From Sediminibacterium salmoneum NBRC 103935 (GTDB lineage: Bacteria; Bacteroidota; Bacteroidia; Chitinophagales; Chitinophagaceae): 64,000 nt of DNA. Below are positions 8,443-18,300 of this stretch, one piece after another; position 1 is the first letter of the stretch; every line of letters begins with the position of its first letter. The translations under genes and the position numbers were made by a program. The DNA lies in assembly GCF_000511175.1 (NCBI RefSeq), contig NZ_KI866530.1, positions 178,094 through 242,093 on the forward strand, read 5' to 3'. The notes under the pieces are model-generated. The model did not search any database. It was given only the letters and a program-made list of their open reading frames with translations, and had not been told where the DNA came from.

Positions 8443-9276
8443 ATGTTTCAGGGGAGGTCATTAATTATAGGGACTATGCATTACAAAGAGCAGGTGATTG
8501 CTCCGGTTCTGGAATCTGCAATAGGAGTAAAATGCTACACTCCGGCTGAATTTAATACGGATATGCTCGGTACATTCTCAGGTGAAATTGCAAGGGAAAT
8601 GGGGCCGGTAGAAACAGTAAGGAAGAAATGCCTGATGGCGATGGAATTGTCGGGTTATGATTTGGGAATTGCCAGTGAAGGATCTTTTGGACCTCATCCG
8701 GGTATTCCATTTTTACAGGCAGACGACGAATGGTTAATTTTTATTGACCAAAAAAATAATATTGAGATTCTTGTGAGAGAGCTTTCTTTTGAAACCAATT
8801 TTCAGGGTAGGGAGGTAGGAACCAGTATTGAATTGGAGGAGTTTTTGGATAGGGCAAAATTTCCGCAGCATGCTGTAATGATACGATCCTTAGAGAATTC
8901 AAATGAATGGATTAAGGGAATTCAGAGCCGGGAGGATTTAGCAAATGCAATGAATAAGTTGAATAGAATAGATTCCCGTTTCTGGATTGAAACAGATATG
9001 AGAGCGATGCATAATCCTACTCGTATGGCAGTGATTAAAAAAGCTGCTCAGAAATTAGTTAATGCAATTCTGTCTACCTGCCCATCCTGTTCCATGCCGG
9101 GTTTTATTGTTACATCGGATAAAACGGGATTGCCTTGTGAACTTTGCGGATCGCCTACACAATCCGTTATATCACATATATATTCTTGTAAATACTGTCA
9201 ACATATGCTGGAAATTAGGTTCCCCTCCGGGAAGCAAAAAGAAGATCCCATGTATTGTCATCGTTGTAACCCTTGA
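8443..9276 (+). CDS. DUF6671-like protein with C-terminal zinc-ribbon cysteines
   Basis: 277 residues. I recognise the pattern of the DUF6671 family: N-terminal GRSLIIGTMHYKEQVIAPVL, then AREMGPVETVRKKCLMAM and IASEGSFGPHPGIPF. The last 70 or so residues carry four cysteine pairs, CPSC, CELC, CKYC and CHRC, which would bind two zinc ions. No signal peptide or membrane segment. The function of the family is unknown. It follows the frameshifted gene by 9 bases and precedes the SMR transporter by 34 bases, so the three may be cotranscribed. Confidence 0.75.
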   Translation: MFQGRSLIIGTMHYKEQVIAPVLESAIGVKCYTPAEFNTDMLGTFSGEIAREMGPVETVRKKCLMAMELSGYDLGIASEGSFGPHPGIPFLQADDEWLIFIDQKNNIEILVRELSFETNFQGREVGTSIELEEFLDRAKFPQHAVMIRSLENSNEWIKGIQSREDLANAMNKLNRIDSRFWIETDMRAMHNPTRMAVIKKAAQKLVNAILSTCPSCSMPGFIVTSDKTGLPCELCGSPTQSVISHIYSCKYCQHMLEIRFPSGKQKEDPMYCHRCNP

Positions 9277-9310
9277 ATTAACTTCGGCTTTTTATTGATA
9301 CTTTTAATTT

Positions 9311-9640
9311 ATGAACTGGATTATACTAATTATTGCAGGTTTGTTTGAAGTAACTTTTGCTTTCTGTCTGGGTAAAGCAAAAGGTTCAACCGGTTTAGCA
9401 ATGTATGGTTGGTATACCGGCTTTCTTATTGCGCTAACAATGAGCATGTTGCTCTTGATCAAGGCCACCCAAACTTTACCCATTGGCACGGCCTATGCTG
9501 TATGGACGGGGATCGGTGCTGTGGGGACAGTAATAGTAGGAATTGTTATTTTTCATGAACCTGCCAGTTTCTGGAGATTATTTTTTATTGCAACCTTGAT
9601 TGGGTCCATTTTGGGCTTGAAATATATTAGCAACAGTTAA
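9311..9640 (+). CDS. sugE: SMR family transporter, SugE/Gdx (guanidinium exporter) type
   Basis: 109 residues, four membrane segments, the standard length for small multidrug resistance transporters. The essential Glu13 and Gly10 are present (IAGLFEV), and AYAVWTGIGAVGT matches the SugE/Gdx subgroup rather than EmrE, so guanidinium/H+ exchange is the best guess by family. The upstream gap is only 34 bases, too short for a guanidine riboswitch, which often controls this gene in other phyla. It may be read through from the DUF6671 gene. Confidence 0.9.
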   Translation: MNWIILIIAGLFEVTFAFCLGKAKGSTGLAMYGWYTGFLIALTMSMLLLIKATQTLPIGTAYAVWTGIGAVGTVIVGIVIFHEPASFWRLFFIATLIGSILGLKYISNS

Positions 9641-9736
9641 TACTATTTTATTTTCAATTAAAATCAGTTTTTAAAAAAAATAACAATTTGATAATCTTTC
9701 AGAGAAGATATATGTAACATTGCCGAAATTTTCCTG

Positions 9737-10936
9737 ATGCGCCTGTTTGCATGTATCATTTTATTGCTGCCTTTTTTTGCAACCGCTCAAACCATTGAGA
9801 AGACCAAAGAACTGCCAAAGTCAGTAAAATGGTATGAATCAATTTCCATAAGGGGCTATAGTCAAATACGATATAACAGGTTACTCGAAACCAATCCAAA
9901 TCTTAATTGTGAGCAGTGTGACAGATCCTGGGGCGATAATGGTGGTTTTTTCATGAGAAGAATGCGGGTTATTTTCTTTGGTCAGATTGGCCCGAAAGTC
10001 TATTTCTATATTCAACCCGATTTTGCGAGTAGCGCAGCTTCTGACAGGTTGCATTTTGGTCAGATCAGAGATGCTTATTTTGACATTGGACTGGATAACG
10101 AAAATGAATTCAGATTAAGAATTGGACAAAGTAAAGTTCCCTATGGATTTGAGAATATGCAATCCAGCCAGAACAGAATTCCTTTAGACCGGAATGATGC
10201 ATTGAACAGTGCTGTAGCCAATGAGCGCGATATTGGTGTGTTCTTTTATTGGGCACCTAAAGAAAAGAGAAAGCTGTTTTCAAGTTTAGTTAGTGATGGT
10301 TTAAAAGGTAGCGGTGATTATGGAATGTTTGCCTTTGGCCTTTACAATGGTCAGACAGCCAATAGTCCGGAGTTAAATAACAAGCTTCATGCTGTAACCA
10401 GATTTTCTTACCCGATGTTGCTTGGAAATCAGATTATGGAAATGGGAATCCAAGCTTATAAAGGCCAGTTTGTAATTCCCAGATCTAATTTATCCGCTGG
10501 AGTAAAATACAAGCCAGATTTAAATTACACTGATGAAAGATTAGCGGCAAGCGTTATTCTTTATCCAAAACCATTTGGAATACAGGCTGAATACAATGTT
10601 GGAAGAGGACCTGCATTTAATAAGCAGACTGATTCAATTGAAGTACAATCCTTAAATGGAGGATATATTACACTTAGTTATCTGAAGAAGTTTTCAAAGC
10701 AAATCCTTATTCCTTTTATACGTTATCAGCAATACAATGGTGGTAAAAAACATGAAAGAGATGCCAGAAGTTATAATGTACGGGAATTGGAATTTGGAGC
10801 AGAATGGCAAATAAATAAAAATTTTGAACTGGTTGTTAATTACACCTTATCGAACCGGCGTTATGAAGATTATATACTTCAGAATAATCTTCAAAAAGGA
10901 AATCTGTTAAGAATTCAGGCTCAGGTTAATTTTTAG
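9737..10936 (+). CDS. Porin O/P-like (phosphate-selective porin family)
   Basis: 399 residues. Signal peptide MRLFACIILLLPFFATAQ, then an outer-membrane beta-barrel ending in phenylalanine (IQAQVNF). FFMRRMRVIFFGQIGPKVYF, FGQIRDAYFDIGLDNENEFRLRIGQSKVPYGFENMQSS and the NERDIGVFF segment match the porin O and P family (PF07396). Two cysteines lie near the N-terminus (CEQC). The name comes from Pseudomonas OprO/OprP; phosphate selectivity cannot be assumed in Bacteroidota. The 96-base leader is AT rich with no exact promoter match. A perfect inverted repeat spans its stop codon. Confidence 0.88.
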   Translation: MRLFACIILLLPFFATAQTIEKTKELPKSVKWYESISIRGYSQIRYNRLLETNPNLNCEQCDRSWGDNGGFFMRRMRVIFFGQIGPKVYFYIQPDFASSAASDRLHFGQIRDAYFDIGLDNENEFRLRIGQSKVPYGFENMQSSQNRIPLDRNDALNSAVANERDIGVFFYWAPKEKRKLFSSLVSDGLKGSGDYGMFAFGLYNGQTANSPELNNKLHAVTRFSYPMLLGNQIMEMGIQAYKGQFVIPRSNLSAGVKYKPDLNYTDERLAASVILYPKPFGIQAEYNVGRGPAFNKQTDSIEVQSLNGGYITLSYLKKFSKQILIPFIRYQQYNGGKKHERDARSYNVRELEFGAEWQINKNFELVVNYTLSNRRYEDYILQNNLQKGNLLRIQAQVNF

Positions 10937-10952
10937 TATATTGTATACTAAA
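10932..10952. repeat. Perfect 9-bp inverted repeat over the porin stop codon
   Basis: TTTAGTATA (10932-10940) and TATACTAAA (10944-10952) are exact inverse complements around a TTG loop. The left arm contains the porin TAG stop; the right arm ends 7 bases before the next start. There is no T-run, so it is either an operator, a hairpin protecting the porin mRNA 3' end, or a translation-coupling structure. Confidence 0.6.
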
Positions 10953-10959
10953 CGATTCC

Positions 10960-11727
10960 TTGGAAAAAAGGGTTACATATCAATTTACTTGGAACCTGTT
11001 GGTTTGGTTAAATGCCATCTGGTTTGTTGCGGGCTTATTTGTTTTTAACTGGGAGCCTGTTTTTATTATTCTGGCATATGTTTTTGAAACAATAGTTATT
11101 GGATTGATTGCATTAGCTAAAATGCTGCTGATACTCTTATTTAGTGATGCACAGAAAAAAGAAACCCAAACATTATTGCTGAAAAGAAAGGAAAGTCATT
11201 ATTCGAATAATGATTTGCCTGCGAATCAAAAAGGATGGATTGCAGCATTGTTTGGTTTTTTTGTATTGGGGATGTTCGGTGTTGTTTATTTCCTTTTCAT
11301 ACAGGGTCAGGCCGTATTTATTTTTAGTATGTTGTCGCACCAGGATCATCATTTTCTGGATGGCCCATCTGCAATTGGGAAAAATTTCTCATATCTCTTT
11401 CTGCAAAAAGACTTCATTGCGGCCTTCTCTGGCATTATTGTTTGGCATACAGCTGACTTTGTTAAGCAGTTTTTATTGAATCAGTCGTATAAATCTCAAA
11501 CCATTATTCCCGTATTTGTTCAGCCGTGGATGCGGATTTTTGTTCAGCAATTAATGGTAATAGTCGGAGGAATTTTATTCTTTGTATTTAATAATAATTT
11601 TATGGTGGTAGGATTGTTATTAATTCTTTTGAAAACACTGGCAGATTCAACTGTTATTAATACAGCTAACCTAATTTCAGCAAATGAAAAAGCAAACAGA
11701 TTTCCCGGTTCTGGTTTATCAGAATAA
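10960..11727 (+). CDS. DUF6498-like integral membrane protein
   Basis: 255 residues with about six hydrophobic segments. LLVWLNAIWFVAGLFVFNWEP at the start, the Y-x-x-E-x-x-x-I segment (YVFETIVIGL) and LLILLKTLADSTVINTAN near the C-terminus fit the uncharacterised DUF6498 family; this is pattern memory, not a search. The start is TTG, the only reasonable start near the beginning of the first helix. The 3' end overlaps the next gene by 44 bases in another frame. Function unknown. Confidence 0.7.
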   Translation: MEKRVTYQFTWNLLVWLNAIWFVAGLFVFNWEPVFIILAYVFETIVIGLIALAKMLLILLFSDAQKKETQTLLLKRKESHYSNNDLPANQKGWIAALFGFFVLGMFGVVYFLFIQGQAVFIFSMLSHQDHHFLDGPSAIGKNFSYLFLQKDFIAAFSGIIVWHTADFVKQFLLNQSYKSQTIIPVFVQPWMRIFVQQLMVIVGGILFFVFNNNFMVVGLLLILLKTLADSTVINTANLISANEKANRFPGSGLSE

Positions 11728-12166
11728 CAGAAAGTACACCCTTAATGCGGTAGGCATGATCTGTTTGGGGCTTTCCATTTTTGTTTTCTATATAATTTTT
11801 CATGATCTGGACGGTTTTTTTATGGAATATAGTAATCCCGTTTACGGATATATAGCTTTAACCTTTTTTCTGATTGCAGGCAATGCTATGCTGGTGGCAA
11901 TGGTATGGTTAAGCGGGCGGTATGTTCTGAAGATTGTGCAAAATACCCCCAATGAACTAATTGTTACTACCTGGTCAATAACAGGGTTCAGTAAATCGTT
12001 TATTCAGGATAAACAGCTGCTTGCCGAAGTGGATTTTATTAAAGGAGATGCCCATTTTTCAGGTGTCCCTAGAGTAAATGCACCATGGTTAAAATTGAAG
12101 ACCAATGAAAATAAAACACTGGTTGTTGATATGCAGGGAGATTTCTCAAATTGGCATTTTAAATAG
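11684..12166 (+). CDS. Small membrane protein of unknown function
   Basis: 160 residues. Two hydrophobic segments (AVGMICLGLSIFVFYIIF, about 22-39; YIALTFFLIAGNAMLVAMVWL, about 55-75), then a soluble C-terminal domain rich in beta-strand patterns (ELIVTTWSITGF, KTLVVDMQGDF). No family recognised. It begins inside the 3' end of the DUF6498-like gene (44-base overlap), which points to translational coupling and a shared job. The overlap could be shorter if a later start is used, but no better ATG is near. Confidence 0.65.
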   Translation: MKKQTDFPVLVYQNNRKYTLNAVGMICLGLSIFVFYIIFHDLDGFFMEYSNPVYGYIALTFFLIAGNAMLVAMVWLSGRYVLKIVQNTPNELIVTTWSITGFSKSFIQDKQLLAEVDFIKGDAHFSGVPRVNAPWLKLKTNENKTLVVDMQGDFSNWHFK

Positions 12167-12211
12167 TGATTATCTACTTATTATTAATTAATTGATTAAT
12201 TGTTTTAAAAT

Positions 12212-12493
12212 ATGAAGTGTTTGAATGCAGATGAAGTTATTAAACATATGACAGTTCTGGACCCTTCATGGGAACTTCATGTAAATGCAATTCAAAGAAA
12301 ATTTGTTTTTAAAGATTTTAAAAATGCATTTTCTTTTATGTCTGCAGTTGCAGCCATTGCCGAGAAATTAAATCATCATCCGGATTGGACAAACAATTAC
12401 AATACTGTTATTATTAAGCTAAACACGAATGATTTGGGTTGTTTAACTGAGTTGGATTTTATATTTGCCCGAGAGATAGACATTCTGAATTAA
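12212..12493 (+). CDS. Pterin-4a-carbinolamine dehydratase
   Basis: 93 residues, the normal size of PCD/PhhB. It dehydrates 4a-hydroxytetrahydropterin during recycling of the cofactor of aromatic amino acid hydroxylases. The signature EKLNHHPDWTNNYNTV (catalytic His pair plus HPDW) and the C-terminal DLGCLTELDFIFAREID are present. No hydroxylase gene is in the window. Upstream (12167-12211) is an AT-rich stretch of TTAATTAATTGATTAAT type with no clear promoter. Confidence 0.93.
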   Translation: MKCLNADEVIKHMTVLDPSWELHVNAIQRKFVFKDFKNAFSFMSAVAAIAEKLNHHPDWTNNYNTVIIKLNTNDLGCLTELDFIFAREIDILN

Positions 12494-12507
12494 ATTTATT
12501 GCAGATT

Positions 12508-13671
12508 ATGACTACAACCATCATTATTAGCTTGTGTGTTTTATTGCTAATGGCATATTTGTTTGACCTGAGCGCGTCCAAAACAAAAGTGCCATCTGTT
12601 ATTTTATTGTTGTTGTCTGGGTGGATGGTTAAGCAAATATTAAATTCGGTTGATATTACAATGCCCAATTTTGCTCCGTTGTTACCAATACTGGGGACTG
12701 TTGGTTTAATTATGATAGTTCTGGAGGGAGCACTTGAGCTGGAATTAAATAAGTCGAAGTTTAATCTGGTAAAAAAGTCGGTACTGGTTGCCTTTATTCC
12801 CATGATTGGCCTTTCTTTTTTCCTGGCTTTTCTCTTTTATTATTTTCAGGGTGTAAGTTTTAAAGATGCTTTTATAAATGCAGTCCCTTTTTGTGTAATT
12901 AGCAGTGCAATTGCAATACCAAGTGTTAGTTCACTTGATAAGTATAAAAAGGAATTTGTGATCTATGAAAGTAGTATGTCTGATATACTTGGAGTTGTGC
13001 TTTTTAATTTTGTTGCATTCAATGCAGTAATTAATTTCAGCGCAGTTTCAACTTTTTTTATTCAAATAATAATTGTGCTTATTGGTTCTTTTGTTTGCAC
13101 CATTTTTCTTGCTTTTCTGCTTAATAGAATAGAACATCACGTTAAGTTTGTTCCAATTATCATACTGATTATCTTAATTTATTCTGTTTCAAAAATCTAT
13201 CATTTACCCGGATTAATTTTTATCATGCTGTTTGGTTTGTTCATTGGGAATCTGGATGAACTCAGAAGATTTGCCTGGATTGATAAATTCAAACCTGATG
13301 AACTCAATAAAGAAGTTCATAAATTCAAAGAAAATATTGCAGAGTTTGCTTTTATTATTCGAGCCCTGTTTTTTTTATTATTCGGATTCTTGATAAATAC
13401 GGCTGATATTCTGAATACGCAGAGTTTAGGATGGGCATTCATTATTGTTTTTTCTATTGTTGTATTCAGGGCAGTGTCTTTAAAATTGTTTAATGTGCCC
13501 TTAAAACCATTGCTGTTTATTGCCCCAAGGGGACTTATCACTATTCTTTTGTTTTTATCAATTTTGCCGGAGAATTCTATTTCATTGGTAGACAATGCGT
13601 TGGTAATTCAGGTTATTATTCTTTCTGCTTTGGTTATGATGATTGGATTAATGACCTCCAGAACTAAGTGA
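12508..13671 (+). CDS. Cation:proton antiporter (CPA family membrane protein)
   Basis: About 387 residues from ATG 12508, with some 11-12 hydrophobic segments. SGWMVKQIL, LIMIVLEGALELE, the helix ISSAIAIPSVSSLDK and the central SSMSDILGVVLFNF are the arrangement of monovalent cation:proton antiporters; IAPRGLITILLFLSILP is the usual late helix. The central Asp-containing segment (MSDILG) is the probable ion-binding site. A TTG at 12499 would add three residues; the ATG is preferred. It follows PCD by 14 bases. Confidence 0.85.
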   Translation: MTTTIIISLCVLLLMAYLFDLSASKTKVPSVILLLLSGWMVKQILNSVDITMPNFAPLLPILGTVGLIMIVLEGALELELNKSKFNLVKKSVLVAFIPMIGLSFFLAFLFYYFQGVSFKDAFINAVPFCVISSAIAIPSVSSLDKYKKEFVIYESSMSDILGVVLFNFVAFNAVINFSAVSTFFIQIIIVLIGSFVCTIFLAFLLNRIEHHVKFVPIIILIILIYSVSKIYHLPGLIFIMLFGLFIGNLDELRRFAWIDKFKPDELNKEVHKFKENIAEFAFIIRALFFLLFGFLINTADILNTQSLGWAFIIVFSIVVFRAVSLKLFNVPLKPLLFIAPRGLITILLFLSILPENSISLVDNALVIQVIILSALVMMIGLMTSRTK

Positions 13672-13757
13672 GATTCAGTTCGTTAGATTTTATTTTGTGC
13701 CTGTTTTTTTCTTTTCAATTCATTAAGAAATTTGGTGTTACTTTTACACTCATTACT

Positions 13758-14168
13758 ATGAGTAAGAAGCAAGACATCGTAACATTCTTCCATTATGGTT
13801 CTAGCCAGCTGCATTATTATATCTGCAGAATGCCTGTTTCTATATTAATTCTGGTTTTTAGTTTTTCTTCTTTTTTCCCGGCTTTTGCAAATGCCTCTCT
13901 AGATAATGGACGTCATTCCACAATTATCAAAGCAGAGGCTTCTTCTCAAGCTAATTTAAATGTAATTACAGAGGCAGAGTCAGTTGAAGAAGATAAGGCG
14001 GATTATATTAATTACGATTATACTGCGTTATTTCTTTTTTCTAATATAGAGGCTGATTATTCCAATAATCTTGCCAAGCGATTACTTGCCCTAAGTAATG
14101 ATATAAATAGAAGACCCCGGCTACAATTTTTTGTATTGTACCATTGCTGGAAAAGCCATCTTAGTTAA
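13758..14168 (+). CDS. Small exported protein of unknown function
   Basis: 136 residues from ATG 13758. If translation starts at the later ATG 13830 the protein begins directly with a clear signal peptide (MPVSILILVFSFSSFFPAFA, cleavage before NASLDNG), leaving about 93 mature residues. The mature part has an acidic middle (EAESVEEDKADY) and a basic end (NRRPRLQFFVLYHCWKSHLS). I recognise no family. A good terminator follows at 14184-14207, so it is its own unit or the end of the antiporter unit, separate from the RND operon. A GTG at 13668 would extend it upstream but looks unlikely. Confidence 0.55.
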   Translation: MSKKQDIVTFFHYGSSQLHYYICRMPVSILILVFSFSSFFPAFANASLDNGRHSTIIKAEASSQANLNVITEAESVEEDKADYINYDYTALFLFSNIEADYSNNLAKRLLALSNDINRRPRLQFFVLYHCWKSHLS

Positions 14169-14183
14169 TTCCATTTTACACTA

Positions 14184-14207
14184 AGGCAGTAATTGCTGCC
14201 TGTTTTT
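14184..14207 (+). terminator. Rho-independent terminator before the RND operon
   Basis: AGGCAG (14184-14189) and CTGCCT (14196-14201) form a 6-bp stem with a 6-base loop, followed by GTTTTT and a longer T-rich tract. Confidence 0.7.
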
Positions 14208-14237
14208 CATTTTTTTGGATTAACTAAATTTTCGTGA

Positions 14238-15323
14238 ATGAAACGTTTTATACATGCCACCCTATTAATGGGTGCAGCTATTATTATTGCATGCAATACC
14301 AAGGAAGAAGCTAAAAAAGAAATCTCCGTTTTTCAAGTTACCAGTCCTGTACAAACAGATACTTTGATCTTAAAAGAATATGTAGCTCAAATTCAGTCTG
14401 TAAATCATATTGAGTTGCGATCTCAGGAAAGAGGATACCTGCAAAAGATATTTGTGGATGAAGGTCAGTTTGTAAAGAAAGGACAGTTGATGTTTCAGAT
14501 TATGCCCAATCTTTATCAGGCTGAAATGCAAAAGGCAAAAGCGGAATTGAATTTTGCTGAAATTGAATACAATAATACCAGAAGTCTTGCTGAAAACAAT
14601 ATTGTATCTCCCAATGAGCTTGCTCTATCTAAGGCAAAGTTAAATAAGGCAAGGGCAGAACTGGCTTTGGCTCAAACACATCTAGATTTCACTGAAATTA
14701 AAGCACCATTTGGTGGAATCATGGATCGCTTCCATACAAGATTGGGGAGTTTAATTGATGAAGGTGAATTGTTAACTACACTTTCTGATAACAATAAAAT
14801 GTGGGTGTATTTTAATGTGCCGGAAGCCGAGTACCTCAATTATATCCAAAAAAATAAGAGAGTTAATTCTGTTAAATTACAATTACAGATGGCTAATAAA
14901 GCCATTTTTGATCAGGAAGGCATAGTTGAAACAATTGAGGCTGATTTTAATAATGAAACAGGTAATATTGCTTTCAGAGCTACATTCCCTAATCCCAAAA
15001 GACTCTTGCGACATGGAGAAACAGGCAATATTTTAATGCCTGTTCCACTCAGGAATGCTATTTTAATTCCACAAAAAGCATCTTTTGAAGTATTGGATAA
15101 AAAGTATGTGTTTGTAGTAGATAAGGACAATATTATTCATTCTCAACAAATTACCGTGGAGGCAGAAATGCCCCATTTGTATGTTGTATCTGCAGGATTG
15201 AAAAGCAGTGACAAGATTTTATTAGATGGTTTGCGCAAAGTAAAAAACGGAGATAAGATTACTACTCAGTTTGCATCACCTAAGAAAGTCTTTGCTGAAT
15301 TGCATGAATTGCATGCAGAATAA
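14238..15323 (+). CDS. RND efflux periplasmic adaptor (membrane fusion) lipoprotein
   Basis: 361 residues. Lipobox IIAC with Cys19 lipid-anchors it to the inner membrane. It then has the standard adaptor order: beta-barrel strand and lipoyl half (SVNHIELRSQERGYLQKIFVDEGQFVKKGQ), a coiled-coil hairpin about residues 90-135, the second lipoyl half (DFTEIKAPFGGIMDR) and the barrel and membrane-proximal domains. It links the inner-membrane pump (next gene, 21 bases on) to the outer-membrane channel. The three genes form one operon. Confidence 0.95.
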   Translation: MKRFIHATLLMGAAIIIACNTKEEAKKEISVFQVTSPVQTDTLILKEYVAQIQSVNHIELRSQERGYLQKIFVDEGQFVKKGQLMFQIMPNLYQAEMQKAKAELNFAEIEYNNTRSLAENNIVSPNELALSKAKLNKARAELALAQTHLDFTEIKAPFGGIMDRFHTRLGSLIDEGELLTTLSDNNKMWVYFNVPEAEYLNYIQKNKRVNSVKLQLQMANKAIFDQEGIVETIEADFNNETGNIAFRATFPNPKRLLRHGETGNILMPVPLRNAILIPQKASFEVLDKKYVFVVDKDNIIHSQQITVEAEMPHLYVVSAGLKSSDKILLDGLRKVKNGDKITTQFASPKKVFAELHELHAE

Positions 15324-15344
15324 TCTCCCATTAAATTAAGACAT

Positions 15345-18300
15345 ATGTTTCAAAAATTTATAAAACGACCAGTGCTGGCGATTGTGATCTCGTTGGCAAT
15401 CATTTTTTTGGGTGTAATGGCAATGGTCACCAGACCTGTATCCCAGTTTCCGGATATTGCACCTCCCCGTGTAATGGTATTTATTGCTTATCCGGGATCT
15501 AGTGCCGATGTGCTTGTTAAATCTGCCCTTATTCCATTGGAAAGAGCCATTAATGGAGTTCAGGGGATGCAATATATAATTTCAGATGCCACAAGTGCAG
15601 GAGAGGCAACCATTCAAATTGTATTTGAGCCCGGAACAGACCCTAATGCAGCTGTAGTAAATGTAAAAACCCGCGTAGATCAGGTGATGAATAATTTACC
15701 TCCTCTTATTCAAAGAGAAGGGGTAGTGATAACTCCTATTCAGCCAAGTATGCTGATGTATGTGAATTTGTATAGTAAAGATAAAAATGCAGATGAAAAG
15801 TTTCTATACAATTATGCAAACGTTAGCGTTTTACCAGAGTTACAGAGAATAAAGGGAATGGGAAGAGCACAAATATTAGGGAGCAGGCAATTTGCAATGA
15901 GGATTTGGCTGAAGCCTGACAGGATGCGCGCTTATAATATTTCTACTGAAGAAGTAATGGAGGCAATGAAAGATCAGAGTGTAATCGGTAGACCTGGTCG
16001 AATTGGGCAGGCTTCAGGTAAAACTGCACAATCGCTAGAATATGTATTGATATATAAAGGACGGTATAATAAGCCTGAGGAATATGAAAATATTATTGTA
16101 CGGGCAAATGCAAGCGGGGAGAATATTAAGTTAAAAGATATTGCGGAAGTAGAATTAGGAAGTGAATTTTTTGATATTTATTCTAATAAAGACGGATATC
16201 CTGCTGCATCTATTGTTTTGAAACAAAACTTTGGAAGTAATGCAAGTAAAGTAATTGAGCAGGTAAAAGTGAAGCTGGAGGAGTTAAAAAAGGATTTTCC
16301 TCCTGGAATGGAGTATGAAATTAACTATGACGTTTCAAAATTTGTTAATGCTTCTATAGATAAAGTTTTACATACACTAGTTGAAGCCTTTCTTCTTGTT
16401 GCGTTAGTTGTTTTTATATTTCTGGGAGATTGGAGGTCTACCTTAATACCAATTATTGCAGTACCAGTTTCTTTAATTGGCACTTTCTTTTTTATGCAAA
16501 TTTTTGGTCTTACTATTAATCTAGTAACCCTGTTTGCACTTGTTTTGGCAATTGGGATAGTTGTAGATGACGCCATTGTTGTTGTAGAAGCAGTTCATGC
16601 TAAAATGCATGAAGAGCATTTATCACCTTTTTCGGCAGTAAAAAAAGTCTTGGGAGAAATTAGTGGGGCGATTATTGCGATTACTTTATTTATGTCGGCT
16701 GTTTTTGTCCCTGTTGCTTTCATGACTGGACCTGTAGGGATATTTTATAGACAATTTTCTATAACGATGTCAAGTGCCATTATACTTTCTGGGATTGTTG
16801 CTTTAACATTAACGCCTGTTCTTTGTGCTATAATTTTAAAAAGTAATCATGATAAAGGTATTAGCAAATCGCCTATTACATTGTTTATTGATTGGTTTAA
16901 TAAGCGTTTTGATATATTAACGGAAAAATATACCAGACTTCTTAATTTAATTGCTAATAGAAGAGTTGTTACTTTTTTAATTCTGCTAATCTTTTGTGCA
17001 GGTATCTTTTTTGTAGATAAAACCTTACCATCTGGCTTTATACCTAATGAGGATCAAGGTATGATTTATGCCATTATTCAAACTCCTCCAGGTTCTACTT
17101 TAGAAACTACAAATGATGTTGCCAGAAAGCTTCAGAAATTAGCGGAAGAAGTAGAAGGGATACAGTCAGTTTCGTCTTTAGCAGGTTACGAGATTTTAAC
17201 AGAAGGACGCGGGTCAAACGCAGGGACATGTCTGATAAATTTAAAAGATTGGTCATTGCGCCATCATTCAGTAAAAGAGATTATTGAAGAGTTGGAGGAA
17301 AAATCAAAAGATTTCGGTGCTGTTATTGAGTATTTTGAACCACCTGCCGTTCCCGGTTATGGTTCTTCAGATGGCTTTTCTTTGCGATTACTCGATAAAA
17401 ATGCAACGGTTGATTATGAAGAATTTGATAAAGTAAATAAAGATTTTATGGCCGCTCTTTACAAGCGTAAAGAGCTAACCGGTTTATTTACTTTTTTCGC
17501 AGCTAATTATCCCCAATATGAGTTGATTATAGATAATGAATTAGCCATGCAAAAAGGCGTTTCTATTGGGAAAGCCATGGATAACCTAGATATACTTCTT
17601 GGCAGTACTTACGAACAAGGATTTGTGCGTTTCAATACTTTCTTTAAAGTATATACACAGTCAGCCCCGGAATATAGAAGACTCCCAAGTGACGTTTTGA
17701 ATCTTTTTATAAAGAACAACAAGGATGAGATGGTTCCTTATTCTTCTTTTATGACATTAAACAAACGGCAAGGACCTAATGAAATTACTAGATTCAATTT
17801 GTATACTTCTTCCTCAATTAAAGGAGTACCGGCAAAAGGATATACAAGCGGAGATGCAATTAATGCCATTCGGGAGGTAGCAAAAGAGACTCTGCCTCAA
17901 GGATATGATATTGCATGGGAGGGACTTTCTTTTGACGAGGCAGATAGAGGGAATGAAGCTTTGTATATTTTTATCGTGGTATTAATATTTGTTTATTTAC
18001 TTCTAGCAGCACAATACGAAAGCTTTATAATACCACTTGCTGTAATTTTTTCTTTGCCCGTTGGCATCTTCGGATCTTTCGTTTTATTAAAATTAATGGG
18101 TCTTGCAAATGATATTTATGCACAGATGGGATTAATTATGCTAATTGGACTACTAGGAAAAAACGCAATTCTGATTGTTGAATTTGCTGTTCAAAAACAC
18201 CAGCAAGGAGCCACTGTTTTAGACGCAACTATTGAAGGTGCTAAAGTTAGATTTCGTCCTATCTTAATGACATCATTTGCATTTGTTGCAGGGTTGATTC

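Noticed and set aside
9277-9310. Guanidine riboswitch before the SugE-type gene
   Set aside because: The gap is only 34 bases, too short for the known guanidine riboswitch classes I or III.
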